Source of the DNA: Candidatus Electrothrix gigas
Lineage (GTDB): Bacteria; Desulfobacterota; Desulfobulbia; Desulfobulbales; Desulfobulbaceae
Reading direction: 5' to 3'
Assembly: GCA_022766165.1 (NCBI GenBank)
Contig: QYLO01000026.1
Coordinates: 1-42,023, forward strand
Length of the DNA stretch: 42,023 nt
Shown one piece after another: positions 34,101-41,005 of the stretch (position 1 is the stretch's first letter; each line of letters opens with the position of its first letter). The notes under the pieces were generated by a model that saw only the letters and a program-made list of their open reading frames with translations, searched no databases and was not told the DNA's origin. The translations under genes were made by a program, and so were the position numbers.

Positions 34101-35348
34101 AATAGTGTATCAAATTTTTTAGATTTATCTGGATCAGTGATGTTGGCAAATGCCTTTCTTGGCAAAGCTGAAACCTCACAGAAACGCATTGAGATCAAAC
34201 AGCAACTTGAGGACTTAAATTTCAAAGTCAGCAGACCTTTCCTGCCAACGCTCAACTTGGCAGACTCCATAAAACATCTCCCGCTGTTTCAATCCTCCTT
34301 CCGAAAACATTTTTCTACCCTGGTAGATAGCGAAGCACTTTCTCAACTGGAACAGAAAGAGCGTACAACGCTTCATTCTCTATGGCCCTTGTGGTTTTGT
34401 TTTGAGAAAACTCCAAACCGCCAGATGACGATTCCGAGAAAAACTGCATCAGATCAGTTGGAGCGGCGGCAGAAGACTCTTCGGAACAAGCTGGTCAAAG
34501 CGTTGAAACAGGCTTCAACTGAGAGTCTTCAGTTCAGCATACAGGGCGATTCCGTTGCATTCGACAGTAAGCCCGCACTGTGTATAACAATAGACGGCGA
34601 GAATCCCCTTGAAGTCTATGGGCAAACAGAGCAAATTTACAAGCTGCTACGAAATTTTTTGGGCGAGATTAAACTGTACTCAATAGATCATTTTGCATTG
34701 GATTTTCAATGGCAGAAAATTGTTTTTGTGCCACTGTGTAAGGGAAAGCTTCTGGAAGCTCAGGCATGGATTATCTCAATTAATAAATTCATCAACGAGT
34801 TGGGCGGTGATCAGGGGCTGGCTGCTTACAACTTGATTCCTCAGCAAATTGAGCAAGAAACTCTGGAGGCTTTAGGACTGAAAGTATGGGAACTCGCACT
34901 GCTCAATGATGCCAAGCTGTTTCTTCAAGGTGCAGCAGCGTTGCAGGTACGCCTAAGGCATTTGGTGCAAGTGGGAGAGATACCGGATTTGGATGAAACC
35001 GGAACAGAGATCGCTCAATCTTGGATTGATCAAACGCAAGGGGCTTGCAGCAAAGATTTTCAGCAATGTGTTGATAAAGCTGCTTCACTTGTATCGATGT
35101 ATGATCAGATTTCAAGTGGAGACGATGAAACATCTGCGAATGAATACCTACAGGTTGCTTATGAGCAGTTGCTTGAAATTCATGAAAAGTTAGTTCCTGA
35201 AGAACTGAAAGGCGGAAAAGCTCTTCTGACGTATGAAACCATGAAAGAATGGCAGGAAAAGCTTTTGTCTGTCCAAGGCACGGTGTTCGTCATCTATCTT
35301 TATTGGTGTGGGTATGCTATTCAGAGCTATGAGTTCGATGTTCAATGA
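31173..35348 (+). CDS. Nuclease-STAND NTPase, Avs-like defence candidate
   Basis: 1391 residues. N-terminus (~13-110: GIAALRGFRKQFLHTLNSIL...LEDFAV...IEVVQVKDYKA) looks like a PD-(D/E)xK nuclease of the DUF4297/Cap4 kind, with Glu46/Asp47, Glu59, Gln62 and Lys64 as candidate active-site residues. A P-loop follows (GASGQGKS, 272-279, Lys278), with later STAND-like strands such as ISCLVTIRE and a winged-helix-like region near 500-560. The remaining ~800 residues are helical and may form the sensor. Antiviral STAND proteins (Avs) have this nuclease-NTPase-sensor layout. The start is TTG at 31173 with CAGGAAA upstream; no in-frame ATG lies near the N-terminus. No membrane segments. Confidence 0.8.
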   Translation: MTANSPQANQETGGIAALRGFRKQFLHTLNSILSSETGHFYPESLEDFAVRDRSGRVIEVVQVKDYKADLVFSELKTFFERAAEYITDYPDVQIVLASYGKLGPELQECIGADEATLKKKKKFNKPELLKVFQRLKHRPLNEEKELSSIKEQLTQFPLITGDLETAFDLLMQELYRGAEQEKGYTRQDLLERLQQIGQYLTEREAHHREWGTSIIPLLEQEIDDREQLRKAFHEGVSVGWRHILSDLDVKRPQHLNAIQEGFKKTNIVIVHGASGQGKSALAYRYLHDYCPATSYEIRDLSTAKRALEVATALSGYSIPFTFYVDASHNDKGLAEFLQRIHEMPHISCLVTIREEDWRLTGITSADITFADIELVFNRQEAQELYTAWESAEGCRFPDFEQAWAKFLEEGPLLEFVYLLTHTENLHNRLQKQYDQIADEVDCQQRSENDLKLIRQVAVAGACGARIDLARLAQLPGKATLKQSINRLEKEYLLRRSNDARHLTGLHPVRSEILASIIADPVLCSWETLTLECLPLLEDSDVEIFLLHIFRFHSKATSAVLSYLNTAKYETWLAANGVLRALLWLGIYEYIQENEQLIRKVYEKFGAIWWSVLEFDFLGLLEDSTELFKFFPEESRAKIDQWRKEQPCNTVAFTQVDEWLRQIFLPPLPAYKQENDWYEFGQVMYWLGFRKIAKRVDELLDWDGLRQTVEVLPIETLATLIYGLWHSFLNITVFVDWYKDARPALLDRYRRETNTPYLEEQHGVIRAHFVVPLDDKAKNEGASNAAEKNRFHELALYHVDFLAQLAPDCQGYGCQGYGHKIFDIEFHDDTTKTAIRDKCYLQPDWVLHVNKTARILAGHMFRPEKWQDYSRQIFSIRSDAILCLDELRRNLIKHFRSKEVVHELSTFSDNAEWKKTSLQVLRRPSFPVEALGQFGYTEEGLKDIFVAQDHDNKKTEIIISAYLQQYQAYLEATREYFNSVSNFLDLSGSVMLANAFLGKAETSQKRIEIKQQLEDLNFKVSRPFLPTLNLADSIKHLPLFQSSFRKHFSTLVDSEALSQLEQKERTTLHSLWPLWFCFEKTPNRQMTIPRKTASDQLERRQKTLRNKLVKALKQASTESLQFSIQGDSVAFDSKPALCITIDGENPLEVYGQTEQIYKLLRNFLGEIKLYSIDHFALDFQWQKIVFVPLCKGKLLEAQAWIISINKFINELGGDQGLAAYNLIPQQIEQETLEALGLKVWELALLNDAKLFLQGAAALQVRLRHLVQVGEIPDLDETGTEIAQSWIDQTQGACSKDFQQCVDKAASLVSMYDQISSGDDETSANEYLQVAYEQLLEIHEKLVPEELKGGKALLTYETMKEWQEKLLSVQGTVFVIYLYWCGYAIQSYEFDVQ

Positions 35349-35382
35349 ACAAACAATTTTCCCGCAAGGATAACCTTCTATA

Positions 35383-35543
35383 AACAAACTACGAACACTG
35401 GTCAGTTTCGACTGGGCCATCAAAAACATTCTCTGCAATAAAGCCAACTGCGACGTGTTGGAAGTTGGAAGGCTTTCTAAGCACCTTTGCCCCAGATAAG
35501 CTGAACAGACATCCTTGCCAGCTTGAAGCAGGAGACTGATTAT
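35383..35543 (+). pseudogene. Rpn-family (PD-(D/E)xK nuclease transposase) N-terminal remnant
   Basis: Reads KLRTLVSFDWAIKNILCNKA then NCDVLE, the characteristic N-terminus of Rpn recombination-promoting nucleases. The frame then breaks at a 7-bp tandem duplication (TTGGAAG at 35458-35464 and 35465-35471). Removing one copy restores DVLEGFLSTF, the expected continuation, followed by divergent sequence to a TGA at 35541-35543. No start codon with a ribosome site is left, and the catalytic part is missing. Confidence 0.75.
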
Positions 35544-35585
35544 TTACAGAACGTGCATTTTACACCCTAAGATTTCTTGATAACT

Positions 35586-37049
35586 ATGTGTAAACAACAG
35601 GAAGGAGCAACAACCGGTTGCCTCGTCATTGCTGGCCTGAGCGGCGGTTCTGGAAAATCCGTGGCCTCGGTGGCCCTGACAGCAGCTCTACGACGCAGCA
35701 GGAAGGTCGTGGTTCCCTTTAAAAAGGGACCGGATTATATTGATGCGGGCTGGATGAGTACAGCCGCTGGGCGTCCCTGTTATAATTTAGACCCCTATCT
35801 CATGTCTGAGGAGGTCATTGCAACCTCTTTTCAGCAACAGGCTGCTGGGGCTGATTTTGCTCTTGTTGAGGGAAATCGGGGATTATATGATGGAGTAACT
35901 GCTGAGGGCGGTTTTTCCACGGCAGAACTGGCTGTGCAGCTTGATCTGCCAATTGTGTTGGTGGTCAACTGTAGTAAAACCACCCGAACTGTTGCTGCCT
36001 TGGTTCTGGGCTGTCAGGAGTTGGATAAGCGGGTACGGATTGTCGGGGTTATCCTGAATCAGATTGCTACGCCACGCCATGAACGGATTATCACTGAGGC
36101 TGTGGAAAAGTACACAGACATTCCGGTGGTGGGCATTATTCCCCGTATGAAGACTGATATCTTTCCCATGCGTCATCTCGGGGTTACGCCGCATCAGGAG
36201 TACGGAGCAGCAGCAACCAGTGGCGCTGTAGAGCAGCTTGCTGCCATTGCAGAAGAACATTTTGATTTACAGCGGATTATTGATCTGATGGAGCAGCGAA
36301 GCTTCACCCCCTTACCTTCCCTCTCTTCTTCAGAGCGTTCACCAGACTCACCAATGGACTCACTGAAGCAGCCCGGCAGAGCAGGCAAGAGGAAACCGGT
36401 CAGTAAACCGATCAGAATCGGTGTGCTACGGGATGCGGCCTTTCAGTTTTATTATCAGGAAAATCTGGAGGCCCTAGAAAAGGGAGGGGCAGAGCTGGTC
36501 ATGATCAATGCCCTCACTGCGCAGGCCCTGCCTGATGATCTCAATGCCCTATACATTGGCGGCGGTTTTCCAGAGACCAGTGCCGCACAGTTGGCTGACA
36601 ACGTCTCTTTTCGTGATTCTGTTTATCAGGCAGCAGAGCAAGGCTTGCCCATGTATGCGGAATGTGGTGGGCTTATTTTCCTTGGTCAGGCAATTATTAT
36701 TCAGGGTAAGGAATATCCCTTAGCAGGGGTTTTTCCAGTCACCTTGAGCATGTCGAGCAAACCGCAGGCGCATGGCTATTCCGCCTTTAGAGTTGATCGA
36801 GAAAACCCTTTTTACCAGCAGGGAACCCTGATTAAGGGCCATGAGTTTCGTTATTCAGTTGTAGAAAAATGGGATGGTGATCCGGAAGATTTGGCCTTGC
36901 AGATGGAGCGGGGAACCGGGTTTCAGGGAAAGCGTGATGGTCTGATCAAGAAGAATGTTCTGGCTATGTATACCCATGTGCTGGCACCGGGTACCCCGGA
37001 GTGGGCAGCCGGTCTGCTGCGGGCCGCAGGTGTTGACGAGGCGTTTTAG
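35586..37049 (+). CDS. cbiA: Cobyrinate a,c-diamide synthase family (CbiA; DsrN possible)
   Basis: 487 residues. ATP-dependent, glutamine-using amidase that amidates the a and c acetate side chains of a corrin or sirohaem-type ring. N-terminal P-loop GLSGGSGKS (17-25), PFKKGPDYIDAGWM, EGNRGLYDG, then a Ser/Pro/Lys-rich linker and a GATase_3 domain with Cys360 (YAECGGLIFLG) and His464 (YTHVLA). Homologues include CbiA for cobalamin and DsrN for the sirohaem amide of sulfite reductase. No cobalamin or dsr gene is beside it, so the substrate cannot be fixed from context. ATG at 35586; an in-frame TTG lies 9 bp upstream. Ribosome site weak. Confidence 0.9.
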   Translation: MCKQQEGATTGCLVIAGLSGGSGKSVASVALTAALRRSRKVVVPFKKGPDYIDAGWMSTAAGRPCYNLDPYLMSEEVIATSFQQQAAGADFALVEGNRGLYDGVTAEGGFSTAELAVQLDLPIVLVVNCSKTTRTVAALVLGCQELDKRVRIVGVILNQIATPRHERIITEAVEKYTDIPVVGIIPRMKTDIFPMRHLGVTPHQEYGAAATSGAVEQLAAIAEEHFDLQRIIDLMEQRSFTPLPSLSSSERSPDSPMDSLKQPGRAGKRKPVSKPIRIGVLRDAAFQFYYQENLEALEKGGAELVMINALTAQALPDDLNALYIGGGFPETSAAQLADNVSFRDSVYQAAEQGLPMYAECGGLIFLGQAIIIQGKEYPLAGVFPVTLSMSSKPQAHGYSAFRVDRENPFYQQGTLIKGHEFRYSVVEKWDGDPEDLALQMERGTGFQGKRDGLIKKNVLAMYTHVLAPGTPEWAAGLLRAAGVDEAF

Positions 37050-37106
37050 CCGGGTAGGGGCAGGGTTCGGTACTTGTACCAGAAAGGGTGCAGGGGGTAA
37101 TCGTGG

Positions 37107-37593
37107 TTGTCCCCTGTTTACTCTAAACCTGCACGTCCTGAGTGGATGGATGAAGCAATGTATAATACTATGCCCGACACATTGACCATCCGTGAAATAA
37201 AAGCGGGTGGAAAAGTTCTTGCATCTACCTTGCTGGATCCAAAGGAAGTTACCAAAAAGGAACTCGCTGATCTTTATGTCAAGCGTTGGGTTGTTGAGGT
37301 AGATTTACGCTCAATCAAGGAGACTCTCCAGATGGATGTTCTGCGGTGTAACTTTGTTTGGAATTTTTCCAAGAGAAATAAGCTTCAAAGGAACTGTACA
37401 AACCCTTGAAGCGTTCAGAGATAAGATAACCTTGATAGCCAAGAAAAAACTTCCTGAATTGTATCGGGTTCTTTTGAAAGCAGTTGCCGGACATCGGGTA
37501 GGAAATCGACCGGGTCGCAGTGAACCGCGAGCTGTAAAGCGTCGTCCCAAGGCACATCCTCGCTTGAAAGTACCAAGAAGACAAGCGGTATAA
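37107..37593 (+). pseudogene. IS4-family transposase remnant (5'-truncated, internal deletion)
   Basis: First part: KPARPEWMDEAMYNTMPDTL, TIREIKAGGKVLASTL and KELADLYVKRWVVEVDLRSI are typical of the C-terminal half of an IS4 DDE transposase, including the Y-(2)-R-(3)-E-like YVKRWVVEVDLRSIKE. The frame then runs out after MDVLRC. A second frame (from ~37378) gives the usual C-terminal end ISFKGTVQTLEAFR ... VGNRPGRSEPRAVKRRPKAH to a TAA at 37591-37593. The 5' half and the piece between these parts are missing, so it cannot be active. It interrupts a minus-strand gene. Confidence 0.85.
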
Positions 37594-37829
37594 TCTTGGG
37601 TCATCCGCTTAAGGTCGTGCCATTGGTCCCGCGCCCTTCTTCTCTGCAAAGTGAAACTTTCATCTCTCCATTCTTGTAATAATGATATTGATACACCTAT
37701 ATTTGATGCTTTATTGTCAGCTTCTAACTGTTTTGTGTTGTAGTAAAAACTAATTACCACACCGATTGCTGTAGTAATTAAAACTCCAAAGGCCAGAATA
37801 TTGGCTACACTCTCAAATATTTCCTTCAT
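37594..37829 (-). pseudogene. Membrane-protein gene truncated by the IS4 remnant
   Basis: The first ~70 residues look like a real protein: one hydrophobic span (IFESVANILAFGVLITTAIGVV) followed by SFYYNTKQLEADNKASNIGV and SLLQEWRDESFTLQRRRARD. This resembles small membrane-anchored proteins of unknown role. Downstream the frame runs into the antisense of the IS4 remnant, so the C-terminus is lost. The exact junction is near 37594-37615. No clear ribosome site. Confidence 0.6.
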
Positions 37830-38005
37830 AAATCATACGCTACATAAACAGTTGAAATGAATAAACATATTGTTGTTATTCGAACGTGACTGAGTAGCAG
37901 TTAAAGTCGGCATAATTCACCTCGTAAATATTTTTTCGGAGTATCCATACAAAGCGTACGCTATTACGCACACTGCATCAAGAGGAATAATTTATGCCGA
38001 GCCTA

Positions 38006-38043
38006 TTGACAACAAATCATCTTACCTGTACCATAAAAGTATG
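38006..38043 (+). promoter_or_regulatory. Promoter and possible operator of vapBC
   Basis: TTGACA at 38006-38011, 17-bp spacer, TACCAT at 38029-38034. A small palindrome CATA-AAAG-TATG (38032-38043) overlaps the -10 region and could bind the VapB-VapC complex for self-repression. Confidence 0.5.
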
Positions 38044-38075
38044 ATTTACTCAGCATACAATAAAGAGGTAATAAT

Positions 38076-38309
38076 ATGCGAACAACTTTGAACATTGATG
38101 ACTTTCTATTTCAGGATCTCATGGACATAACCAGAGCAAAGACCAAAACAGAGGCGGTTAGAACAGCCCTAACAGAATATTTGCGCATGAAGCGGAAAGA
38201 AAAGGTGCTCAATATGCGGGGGAAACTGAACATCAATGATGATTGGCAAAAGCTACGCCAACAGGAAATGACGGAATCTGAGGAGTACAATAGTGAACGT
38301 ATTGATTGA
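38076..38309 (+). CDS. vapB: VapB-type antitoxin
   Basis: 77 residues. N-terminal MRTTLNIDDFLFQDLMDITRAKTKTEAVRTALTEYLR is the ribbon-helix-helix DNA-binding and dimerisation part of VapB (DUF2191-like) antitoxins; the C-terminal KVLNMRGKLNINDDWQKLRQ part should wrap the toxin. GAGG lies upstream of the ATG. It overlaps vapC by 17 bp, the usual arrangement, and probably represses its own promoter. Confidence 0.9.
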   Translation: MRTTLNIDDFLFQDLMDITRAKTKTEAVRTALTEYLRMKRKEKVLNMRGKLNINDDWQKLRQQEMTESEEYNSERID

Positions 38310-38676
38310 CACTTCTGCCTGGATTGATTTTTTCCGGAATACTGACGGAGCCGCCGGCGACCTGGTCGCTGACCTGATCCGCCTTGACCGGGCGTATTTA
38401 ACAGGCCCTGTTATGGCCGAACTTCTGCATGGTGTTCGCGGCAAGCGAGAAGCAACACAGCTGCATTCTGTTTTTGCCACAATTCCTGTTCTGGAAATCA
38501 GTCAGAAAGATTGGATCGCGACAGGCAATACATTGCATGCACTGCGCAAAAAAGGCCTGACAATTCCCCTCACAGATGTACTGATAGCCTCGGTTGCTAT
38601 CGCCAACAATATGCCGATTCTCACCTTGGACAAACATTTTCGGCATCTTTCAGCTGAATGCATCCAGATTCCCTGA
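38293..38676 (+). CDS. vapC: VapC-type PIN-domain toxin
   Basis: 127-residue PIN ribonuclease. The four acidic metal-binding residues are Asp6 (LIDTSAW), Glu43 (VMAELLHG), Asp95 (PLTDVLIAS) and Asp113 (LTLDKHF). VapC toxins cut tRNA or rRNA and stop translation when VapB is degraded. The start is GTG inside the end of vapB. The gene is full length and appears functional. Confidence 0.93.
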   Translation: MNVLIDTSAWIDFFRNTDGAAGDLVADLIRLDRAYLTGPVMAELLHGVRGKREATQLHSVFATIPVLEISQKDWIATGNTLHALRKKGLTIPLTDVLIASVAIANNMPILTLDKHFRHLSAECIQIP

Positions 38677-38775
38677 AGTCATAAGCTCGCTCGGTATGTG
38701 TTTCCATGTTGTGATTCCCTGTCCTCCTCTTTCCGTATCTCAACACCAAAATTCAACAGGAGCCAAAATCAACCC

Positions 38776-38828
38776 TTGACAAAAGAAGTGATTTAGCAAT
38801 ATAGTCATATTCGCATCTATCTATATGG
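38776..38828 (+). promoter_or_regulatory. Promoter and ArsR operator candidate
   Basis: TTGACA at 38776-38781, 18-bp spacer, TATAGT at 38800-38805. An imperfect inverted repeat (ATATAGTCAT at 38799-38808 with ATCTATCTATAT ending near 38826) covers the -10 region, where ArsR/SmtB repressors usually bind. Confidence 0.6.
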
Positions 38829-38839
38829 TATGGAGGTAT

Positions 38840-39184
38840 ATGAAAACGTTTATACGTATAATGAAGGCGTTGTCCGATCCGAACAGGGTAAAAATCATCA
38901 AGCTTCTGAAGAAAAAAGAACTTTGTGTCTGCGAGCTTACCGCGTTGCTCGGGCTGGCTCAGCCGACAGTGTCCAAGCATCTGAAGAATCTTGAAGATGC
39001 TGGCTTGGTTGCATCAAGCAGGGAAGGTTCCTGGGTGAACTACCGGCTTGCCGCAGGGGAGGAATCAGTCTATGCCGAAACCATGCTGAACAATCTTGCG
39101 GGCTGGCTGGACGATGATCGTCAAATTCAAGAAATTTTGGCCAGATTATCCCAGGTTGATCGGGAACGGATTTGTGCCGCCTAA
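38840..39184 (+). CDS. ArsR/SmtB-family metalloregulator
   Basis: 114 residues. Winged-helix repressor with the metal box ELCVCEL (Cys29, Cys31), typical of As(III)-type sensors, followed by the recognition helix AQPTVSKHLKNLEDAGLV. Binding of arsenite or another thiol-seeking ion should release it from DNA. ATG at 38840 (MKTFIRIMKALSDPNRV) follows GGAGG closely (3 bp); an upstream ATG at 38825 has no ribosome site. First gene of a five-gene operon. Confidence 0.9.
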   Translation: MKTFIRIMKALSDPNRVKIIKLLKKKELCVCELTALLGLAQPTVSKHLKNLEDAGLVASSREGSWVNYRLAAGEESVYAETMLNNLAGWLDDDRQIQEILARLSQVDRERICAA

Positions 39185-39200
39185 TTCAAAGGAGAACAGA

Positions 39201-39431
39201 ATGAACATTAAGATTTGCGGGCCCGGTTGTAAAAAATGCGAGCAGGCTACTGAAACAGTACGAGAAGCTGTTGCCGAGGCCGGGCTTGAGGTTGAGATTG
39301 AAAAAATATCTGATTTTGCCGAGATGGCTAAATTAGGGGTGCTGTCCACGCCAGCGGTCATTATTGACGGTCAGGTAAAATGTGTGGGTAAGGCTCCCTC
39401 TAAAAAAGAAATTTTATTTTGGATTGCATAG
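39201..39431 (+). CDS. Mini-thioredoxin (redox-active disulfide protein family)
   Basis: 76 residues with an N-terminal CGPGCKKC motif (Cys6, Cys10, Cys13), TPAVIIDGQVKCVG with the cis-Pro, and a fourth Cys. Small thioredoxin-like proteins of this type are commonly encoded next to ArsR and permease genes and are thought to pass electrons or metal(loid) thiolates. AAGGAG precedes the start; it lies 16 bp after arsR. Confidence 0.9.
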   Translation: MNIKICGPGCKKCEQATETVREAVAEAGLEVEIEKISDFAEMAKLGVLSTPAVIIDGQVKCVGKAPSKKEILFWIA

Positions 39432-39454
39432 AAAGGTAACGCCGGGAAGAGAAA

Positions 39455-40588
39455 ATGGAACCTATTAAACCGACAGGCTGCTGTGGAGCTGAGGCTGAAC
39501 TCCACCAGGTAACTGGTGAGGAAAAGCACAGCGAGCAAAACAAGCACAACGAGTGCAACGAGCAAAAAGAACAGAAGATGAAACGGGTCGCATGGGGCAT
39601 CTTCGGGATCGCCCTCTGGTTTGTCCTGTACAAGCAACTTCTGCCGTTTTCCCATTGGTTTGCCTATAGCCTGCTGGGTCTTGCTCCGGGCAGTCATTTT
39701 GGCGAGGCGGTGCAGTTTTTCGTCTATGACAGCCCCAAGGTTATGATGCTTCTGCTCCTGATTGTCTTCACGGTCGGAATAGTGCGCAGTTTTTTCACCC
39801 CGGAGAAAACCCGGAGCCTGCTGGCCGGAAAAAGAGAAGTAACCGGTAATGTCATGGCAGCTGGCCTGGGAATTGTTACACCCTTTTGTTCCTGCTCCGC
39901 AGTGCCGCTTTTTATCGGTTTTGTTCAGGCCGGAGTACCCTTGGGCGTCACCCTGTCTTTTCTCATCGCCGCTCCTATGGTCAATGAGGTCGCACTGGTT
40001 CTTCTTTACGGTCTCTTGGGCTGGAAGATTGCCGGTCTTTATCTGGTTACAGGTCTTGCCGTGGCCATTGTTTCCGGCTGGATTATCGGTCGTTTTAACA
40101 TGGAATCCTCTATTGAAGACTGGGTACGGGAAATACGGGCTGGAGAACAGCCGGACATGGATATGAAGCTTACCTGGACGGATCGCATTGAGCAGGGTAA
40201 AGAAGCGGTGCGGGATATTGTCGGCAAGGTCTGGCCCTATGTCATCGCCGGTATCGGGGTAGGTGCGGCCATCCACGGCTATGTTCCTGAAGACTTTATG
40301 GCCGCTGTTATGGGTAAGGATGCCTGGTGGTCGGTGCCTGGAGCGGTTTTGGTTGGTATTCCAATGTATTCTAATGCGGCGGGCATTGTGCCGATCGTTG
40401 AAGCCCTGCTCGGCAAAGGGGCTGCTCTTGGAACGGTGCTGGCCTTCATGATGAGTGTTATCGCTCTGTCTCTGCCGGAAATGGTGATCCTTCGCAAGGT
40501 GCTGAAGCCTAAGCTTATAGGGGTGTTTATCGCCGTGGTTAGCGGCGGCATTCTACTCACTGGCTTTTTGTTTAACCTCATTATTTAA
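39455..40588 (+). CDS. ArsP/UPF0718-family permease with Cys/His-rich N-terminus
   Basis: 377 residues with about eight to ten membrane spans. Core motif TPFCSCSAVPLFIGFVQAG (Cys145, Cys147) and GIPMYSNAAGIVPI are typical of PF03773 permeases; ArsP members export trivalent organoarsenicals, while others have unclear substrates. The N-terminal ~45 residues are hydrophilic with CCG and many His/Glu/Lys (EEKHSEQNKHNECNEQKEQK), possibly a metal(loid) acceptor. Context (ArsR, thioredoxins) supports a thiol-reactive substrate. GGAAGAG lies upstream. Confidence 0.88.
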   Translation: MEPIKPTGCCGAEAELHQVTGEEKHSEQNKHNECNEQKEQKMKRVAWGIFGIALWFVLYKQLLPFSHWFAYSLLGLAPGSHFGEAVQFFVYDSPKVMMLLLLIVFTVGIVRSFFTPEKTRSLLAGKREVTGNVMAAGLGIVTPFCSCSAVPLFIGFVQAGVPLGVTLSFLIAAPMVNEVALVLLYGLLGWKIAGLYLVTGLAVAIVSGWIIGRFNMESSIEDWVREIRAGEQPDMDMKLTWTDRIEQGKEAVRDIVGKVWPYVIAGIGVGAAIHGYVPEDFMAAVMGKDAWWSVPGAVLVGIPMYSNAAGIVPIVEALLGKGAALGTVLAFMMSVIALSLPEMVILRKVLKPKLIGVFIAVVSGGILLTGFLFNLII

Positions 40589-40603
40589 AATGGAAAAAGT
40601 ACT

Positions 40604-41005
40604 ATGAAGAGAGTTTCCTCACTCATTTGTTTCCACCTGATCCTATTCTCTCTGCTTCTTCCGGCAGTTTCGGTGACAGCAACGGATACTCCTGCTGAGG
40701 TTCCGGCACCCAATATGATCACTATGGTGGATTTGGGTGCCCATAAATGCATTCCCTGCAAGATGATGGCTCCGATCCTGAAAAAATTGACTTCCGAATA
40801 TGAAGGCCGGGCAGCTGTCATCTTTATAGATGTCTGGAAGGATCCGAGTCAGGGGAAAAAATTCAAGATATCCACCATCCCAACCCAAATTTTTTTTGAC
40901 GAGCAAGGCAAGGAAGTGTATCGACATCAAGGCTTTCTGTCTGAGGAGGACATTGTCAGTCAATTTGCCAAGATGGGTGTCAAGCAACCGGCCAAGGTGA
41001 AATAA
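40604..41005 (+). CDS. Exported thioredoxin-fold protein
   Basis: 133 residues. Signal peptide (SLICFHLILFSLLLPAVSVTA), then a thioredoxin domain with CIPC at Cys49-Cys52 and cis-Pro in STIPTQIFF. It should act in the periplasm and take electrons from the CcdA/DsbD-like protein encoded next. Its stop overlaps the next start (TAATG). Confidence 0.9.
   Translation: MKRVSSLICFHLILFSLLLPAVSVTATDTPAEVPAPNMITMVDLGAHKCIPCKMMAPILKKLTSEYEGRAAVIFIDVWKDPSQGKKFKISTIPTQIFFDEQGKEVYRHQGFLSEEDIVSQFAKMGVKQPAKVK

Noticed and set aside
35883..36260. 125-codon antisense frame in the CbiA-type gene
   Set aside because: Contained in a gene with intact P-loop and GATase motifs.
37068..37079. GGTACTTGTACC palindrome after the CbiA-type gene
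   Set aside because: Short and without a T-run or neighbouring gene start, so neither a terminator nor an operator can be argued.
39371..40276. 301-codon open frame antisense to the permease gene
   Set aside because: It mirrors the well-supported ArsP-type permease in the opposite strand, has no ribosome site and low-complexity His/Lys/Gln content typical of antisense frames.
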